Shown here: one piece after another, positions 16,862 through 20,431 of the stretch | Layout: every line of letters begins with the position of its first letter | How positions within the stretch are numbered: the stretch's first letter is position 1 | From: JANMDN01 sp031376285 | GTDB lineage: Bacteria > Actinomycetota > Thermoleophilia > Miltoncostaeales > Miltoncostaeaceae | Assembly: GCA_031376285.1 (NCBI GenBank) | Contig: JANMDN010000054.1 | Span: 1 to 20,431 of the forward strand | DNA length: 20,431 bases | Direction: 5' to 3' | Program-made: the position numbers and the translations under genes | The notes under the pieces: model-generated | What the model saw: the letters and a program-made list of their open reading frames with translations, nothing else | Database searches by the model: none | What the model was told of the DNA's origin: nothing

Positions 16862-18013
16862 ATGGCGATGCCTCCTCCACAGCCTCCCGCCGCCACGCCA
16901 GCCCACGGCGATCATCCGAGCGAGTGGCCCGGAAGTCGGACGGTCGTCCGGGTCGTGATGCTGCTCGTCGCGCTGGCAGTGGTGCTCGAGCTCGTCTGGT
17001 TGAGCCGTCGGGTCGTGACGTGGCTTGTCATCGCGACGATCCTTGCGATCGCGCTGAATCCCGCGGTTGTCGTTCTCCAACGCCGCGCGCGCATACCCCG
17101 GGCCCTCGCGATTTTTCTGGTCTACATCGCAGGGATGGCCGCCCTTGCCGGCGTACTCCTTGCCTTCATCCCACGGCTCGTCGACGCCGGGCAGGAGCTC
17201 GCGAATAACGCGCCCGGATACGCCGACCGTCTTCGTGAGACTTCGCTCTTTCAGAACCTCGACAAGCGCTACGACGTCCTCACCCGACTCGAGCAATTCG
17301 TCACCGACATCCCGAAGAAACTGGGCGGCGCGGGCGCGGCAGTTGACGTCGTCCAGCGGGTGCTCTCAGGCGTCTTCGGCGCGGTCACGGTGCTCGTGCT
17401 CACCGCATTCCTGCTTGTTTACGGCTCGCGAATCGTCGGCTACGTCGTCGCGTTGTCACCGGCAAATCGTCAGCAGCGGTTGACGTCGGTGTCGGGCCGG
17501 ATCTACCGGACCGTCGGTGGGTACGTTGCGGGTAACCTCGCCGTCAGCGTCGTGGCCGGGGTGACCTCCTACGTCGCCCTGAAGGTTGCGGGGGTCCCAG
17601 CAGCATTCCTGCTCGCCTTCTTCGTTGCGCTGATGGACCTCATCCCGCTCATCGGGGCCACGATCGGGGCAATCGGGTGCGTCGCGGTCGCGGGGTTCCA
17701 GGGGTGGGTCCCCGCGGTTGGGCTTGGGATCTATTTCTTGATCTACCAGCAGGTCGAAAATCACCTCGTGCAGCCACAGGTCATGCGGCGCACGACGAAC
17801 CTGAACCCCTTCGCGACCCTTGTTGCCGTGCTCGTCGGAGCGGAGCTGCTTGGGATCCTGGGGGCGCTGATCGCGATCCCGATCGCCGGGGTGCTGCAAA
17901 TCGGGGTCCAGGAGTACCTCGAGCACCGTTCAGGCAACGGAGTGGCGTCGGAGAAAGCGACCGAACCGGCTCCCACGGCTCAGTCGCCGAGCAGCCAACC
18001 CTCGGGCCCATAG
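16862..18013 (+). CDS. AI-2E family transporter (PF01594-type membrane protein)
   Basis: This 383-residue polytopic membrane protein belongs to the AI-2E family, named after the E. coli autoinducer-2 exporter TqsA but including ion antiporters and many members of unknown substrate. About eight hydrophobic segments are visible (near 29-48, 51-73, 81-104, 168-188, 221-241, 245-275, 281-297 and 318-350). A soluble loop of roughly 60 residues (105-165) lies between the third and fourth. Family motifs are DLIPLIGATIGAIG (259-272) and QQVENHLVQPQVM (296-308). The N-terminus is Pro-rich and the C-terminal tail (356-383) is Ser/Pro/Ala-rich and disordered. The last 15 or so codons lie inside the first copy of the downstream tandem repeat. 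The true substrate is unknown. It is divergent from the reductase. Confidence 0.87.
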   Translation: MAMPPPQPPAATPAHGDHPSEWPGSRTVVRVVMLLVALAVVLELVWLSRRVVTWLVIATILAIALNPAVVVLQRRARIPRALAIFLVYIAGMAALAGVLLAFIPRLVDAGQELANNAPGYADRLRETSLFQNLDKRYDVLTRLEQFVTDIPKKLGGAGAAVDVVQRVLSGVFGAVTVLVLTAFLLVYGSRIVGYVVALSPANRQQRLTSVSGRIYRTVGGYVAGNLAVSVVAGVTSYVALKVAGVPAAFLLAFFVALMDLIPLIGATIGAIGCVAVAGFQGWVPAVGLGIYFLIYQQVENHLVQPQVMRRTTNLNPFATLVAVLVGAELLGILGALIAIPIAGVLQIGVQEYLEHRSGNGVASEKATEPAPTAQSPSSQPSGP

Positions 18014-18105
18014 CTCGCAACGTGCGGAGATTTCTTGACTGTCAAGAAGGTGGCCTTTTTTGACAGTCAAGAATTTCATGCGCGCGGTGTGTCTTGCGCA
18101 GGGCA
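17968..18105 (+). repeat. Tandem repeat, unit A (about 137 bp, with large hairpin)
   Basis: Unit A aligns with unit B along its length. The best-conserved core is CGCAACGTGCGGAGATTTC followed by the hairpin. In unit A the hairpin spans 18032-18073: TTCTTGACTGTCAA pairs perfectly with TTGACAGTCAAGAA. The stem continues by five more pairs (two of them G-U in RNA) to a TGGC loop. Each arm carries TTGACWGTCAA, itself a palindrome. The unit begins inside the AI-2E coding end, and its hairpin starts 19 bp after that stop, where it could terminate or stabilise the transcript. Confidence 0.85.
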
Positions 18106-18241
18106 GGCCTCCCGGCTCAATCGCCGAACAGCCAATCCTGGGGGTAGTTCGCAACGTGCGGAGATTTCTTGACTGTCAAAAAGGTGGCCCTTTTTGACAG
18201 TCAAGAGAAATGGGCGCCGTGTCTCGCTGAGCCGGGAGGCC
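18106..18241 (+). repeat. Tandem repeat, unit B, bounded by 14-bp inverted repeats
   Basis: Unit B is bounded by perfect 14-bp inverted ends, GGCCTCCCGGCTCA (18106-18119) and TGAGCCGGGAGGCC (18228-18241). At its centre is a perfect 18-bp stem, TCTTGACTGTCAAAAAGG (18167-18184), loop TGGC, CCTTTTTGACAGTCAAGA (18189-18206). The architecture, inverted ends around an inner hairpin with no coding capacity, resembles a small non-autonomous mobile element or a structured RNA. It ends 11 bp before the convergent MMPL stop. No flanking target-site duplication is obvious. Confidence 0.85.
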
Positions 18242-18252
18242 CTCGACGGTTC

Positions 18253-20418
18253 CTACTCGGCGGCGGTTCGGGCCTTCGCCGGGCCTTCGATCGAGAGGCG
18301 TGGAAGCCAACCGAGGGACTTCGGCAGATACCAGTTGTGCTCGCCAATCAGCTTCATCGCTGCTGGGACGAGGATCGAACGGACGATGGTCGCGTCGATG
18401 AGCACCGCGACGCCAAGGCCGAAGCCCATCTGCTGGAACATCACCAGGTCTCCTGCGGCGAAGCCGCCGAAGACCGCGACCATGATGAGCGCCGCTCCCG
18501 TGATGAGTCGCGCACTCGAACCAATTCCGAAACGGATCGAGTCGGTGTTGTCGCCGGTGCGATCGAACCGTTCACGGATCCGCGAGAGCAGGAACACGTG
18601 GTAGTCCATCGAGAGTCCGAAGAGCACCGAGAAGAGGAAGAGCGGGAGCCATGCCTCCATTACCGGGGTCGTCTGGAACCCAAAGAACCCTGCCCCGTAG
18701 CCCTTCTGTGTCACGAGCGTGAGAATGCCGAACGCCGCTCCGACCGAGAGCAGGTTGAGCGCGATTGCAAGGAAGGGGACGACGATCGAGCGGAACGCCA
18801 GCAGCAGGATGAGGAAGCTGAGCGCCAACACAACCGTGATCATGATCGGCAGATACGTGCTGCTGATGTCGAAGAAGTCGACGTTTTGGGCGACGAGTCC
18901 TCCGACCGGAAGAGCCGTCACCGCTCGCAGTCGGCGAACCGCATCTGCTGCGGCGTTGCTCGACGATTCGGCGTTGACCGGCACGGTCAGCACCCCGCCG
19001 CGCGACGTCGCACCCGGAGCGAGCGCTGGAGTGCCAAGGATCGGGTCGCCCGAGATCTTGCTCGTGATCTCGGCAATCGTCGCCTTGTTCGCGGGCGAGT
19101 TCGGGTCGCCGACAATGGGAATCACCGCGGGGGAGATGCCAGCGACCTTGAATTCGCTTCCGAGGATGTCGTAGGCCTGGCGCGACTCAAGGTCCTTTGA
19201 GAGCGTCGAGATCCCCGAGGCGCCAGTGTTACTTGAGAAGTACGGGATCGATGCGGCCGCAAGTATCGCGGCGGTGACAAGGAGGCTCGCCACCGGCCGG
19301 CGCATCACGGCATCGACAATTCGGACCCAGAACGACGGCCGATCGGCCCGCTGCTTGGGGAGGAGTCGAGACAGGCTCCCCTTCTCGATCCTGTCGCCCA
19401 GGAGCGAGAGCACGGCAGGCAGAAGGGTTGTTGAGGCCGCGACCGCGGAGAGCACGACGAGGATGGCCCCGATGCCGAGGCTGAGGAAGATCGACGATGG
19501 CACGATGACCATCCCGATCAGGGCGACCACCACGGTCAACCCCGAGAAAATCACGGCGCGACCCGCGGTATCAGCGGAACGCGAGATCGCGGCGATCTTC
19601 TCGACGCCGGCCGCGCGCTCCTCGCGGAAGCGGCTGACGAAGAAGAGAACGTAATCGATACCGACGGCAAGTCCCATCATGGTGATCATGTTGGTCACGA
19701 AAAACGACAGCTGGCCGATCTGCCCGATGAGCGCGGTCAGCGCGAGGGCAACGATGATCGACGCGATGGCAAGTCCGACGGGCAGGAGCGCCGAGACGAG
19801 GGCTCCAAAGACGAAGGCGAGAATCACGAGGCCGATGAGGATCCCGATGCCCTCTCCGGTCTTGAGGTCGTTTTCGGCCACCGTGTTGGTGTCGACATCG
19901 ATTGAGCCGAGACCGGCGACACGCACCTGCACGCCGTCCTTGACGCTCGCCGCTTTCGTGACCTTGAGGAGATCCTCTGCGTTTCTGCGTGCGTCGTTGA
20001 CATCGCCGGCCATCGTGACCGGGATGAGGACCGTCGTGCCCGACTTGGCAATGAGCTGATCGCCGCCCCCAGACCAGGGAGTGGCCACCGATGTGATGAT
20101 CTCGGGGCCAAGCGCGGAGATCTTCTTGGCGAGTGACTCCCCAACGGTTCGCAGCGCCGGATCGTTCGGCGTTTTGCTCGTCAGCAGGACGTTCTCGACG
20201 GCTGGATCCTGCGCACCGACTTGACCCGTGATGAGCGTGTTTGCCTGGTCAGATTCCTGTGTCTGCGTGAAGCTTTGAGCGTTTGTGGTCGCGCTCCCAA
20301 GCAGCGTGCCCACGACCGCCATTGACGCAAGGAGCACGGCCGCCCATATCCAGAGCACCCGCTTCGGGTTGTTGGCCGAAGCTCTGGCCCAGGTTCCGGG
20401 GGAGAAGAGGGATTTCAC
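18253..20418 (-). CDS. MMPL-family (RND superfamily) transporter
   Basis: This 721-residue membrane protein is of the MMPL type. Members in actinobacteria export lipids or other hydrophobic molecules using the proton gradient. One transmembrane helix (about 20-42) is followed by an extracytoplasmic domain (about 43-185) and a block of helices (about 189-345). The same arrangement repeats in the second half: a helix near 380, a second porter domain, and helices from about 530 to 690. The proton-relay motifs GIDYVLFFVSRFRE (253-266) and SMDYHVFLLSRIRE (603-616) are both intact. The GTG start has AAAGGAGA a few bases upstream, at the extreme right edge of the window, so the gene is complete. The substrate is unknown. 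It converges on the tandem repeats. Confidence 0.93.
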   Translation of the reverse strand: MKSLFSPGTWARASANNPKRVLWIWAAVLLASMAVVGTLLGSATTNAQSFTQTQESDQANTLITGQVGAQDPAVENVLLTSKTPNDPALRTVGESLAKKISALGPEIITSVATPWSGGGDQLIAKSGTTVLIPVTMAGDVNDARRNAEDLLKVTKAASVKDGVQVRVAGLGSIDVDTNTVAENDLKTGEGIGILIGLVILAFVFGALVSALLPVGLAIASIIVALALTALIGQIGQLSFFVTNMITMMGLAVGIDYVLFFVSRFREERAAGVEKIAAISRSADTAGRAVIFSGLTVVVALIGMVIVPSSIFLSLGIGAILVVLSAVAASTTLLPAVLSLLGDRIEKGSLSRLLPKQRADRPSFWVRIVDAVMRRPVASLLVTAAILAAASIPYFSSNTGASGISTLSKDLESRQAYDILGSEFKVAGISPAVIPIVGDPNSPANKATIAEITSKISGDPILGTPALAPGATSRGGVLTVPVNAESSSNAAADAVRRLRAVTALPVGGLVAQNVDFFDISSTYLPIMITVVLALSFLILLLAFRSIVVPFLAIALNLLSVGAAFGILTLVTQKGYGAGFFGFQTTPVMEAWLPLFLFSVLFGLSMDYHVFLLSRIRERFDRTGDNTDSIRFGIGSSARLITGAALIMVAVFGGFAAGDLVMFQQMGFGLGVAVLIDATIVRSILVPAAMKLIGEHNWYLPKSLGWLPRLSIEGPAKARTAAE

Positions 20419-20431
20419 ACGGTCTCCTTTT

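Noticed and set aside
18032..18206. HAIR or CIRCE heat-shock operators
   Set aside because: HAIR is CTTGAGT-N7-ACTCAAG and CIRCE is TTAGCACTC-N9-GAGTGCTAA; the TTGACWGTCAA boxes match neither, and no chaperone gene is adjacent.
17968..18241. CRISPR-like array
   Set aside because: Only two long units, adjacent without unique spacers, and no cas genes.
18169..19200. 343-codon open frame opposite the MMPL transporter
   Set aside because: Low-complexity charged translation (runs of Arg/Glu/Asp) antisense to a clear transporter.

Overview
The window is GC-rich bacterial DNA with short intergenic gaps, frequent GTG starts and several 4-bp gene overlaps. Gene content and codon use suggest an actinobacterium-like organism, perhaps a deep lineage such as Thermoleophilia or Acidimicrobiia. 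That placement is an inference; no rRNA or other marker gene is present. Most of it reads as a chromosomal housekeeping region. I see no phage, IS element, tRNA, rRNA or CRISPR array.

Layout. The left edge holds the first 54 codons of a Tat-exported protein (minus strand), behind a 303-bp gap with a 13-G homopolymer. Next, all on the minus strand, come a DeaD/CsdA-type RNA helicase, a secreted zinc metallopeptidase with an internal duplication and an unresolved start codon, a 689-bp gene-free stretch, a VapBC toxin-antitoxin pair, and a RhtB/LysE-type exporter. A standalone 5'-3' exonuclease runs on the plus strand. Convergent to it is a two-gene unit, a class III-type zinc alcohol dehydrogenase followed by a metallo-beta-lactamase-fold hydrolase, that looks like thiol-dependent aldehyde (formaldehyde) detoxification. 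Upstream of that lies a secreted UshA-type 5'-nucleotidase, probably insulated by a strong hairpin.

On the plus strand a tandem glycine riboswitch precedes a full-length glycine decarboxylase, gcvP. Neither gcvT nor gcvH is in the window. A palindromic REP-like element lies between gcvP and a convergent two-gene unit: a siroheme/[4Fe-4S] nitrite/sulfite reductase with an added C-terminal helical (HEPN-like) domain, then a conserved-looking protein of unknown function. A dyad sits at the presumed promoter of that unit. Divergent from it is an AI-2E-family membrane protein, then two tandem ~137-bp repeats, each with a large hairpin, and finally a convergent MMPL-family transporter at the right edge.

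The observations most worth following up are the reductase with its C-terminal extension, second cysteine quartet and partner protein; the tandem hairpin repeat, whose copies differ only in ways that keep base pairing in the plus-strand RNA; and the metallopeptidase start, where an ideal ribosome binding site faces an ATC codon.
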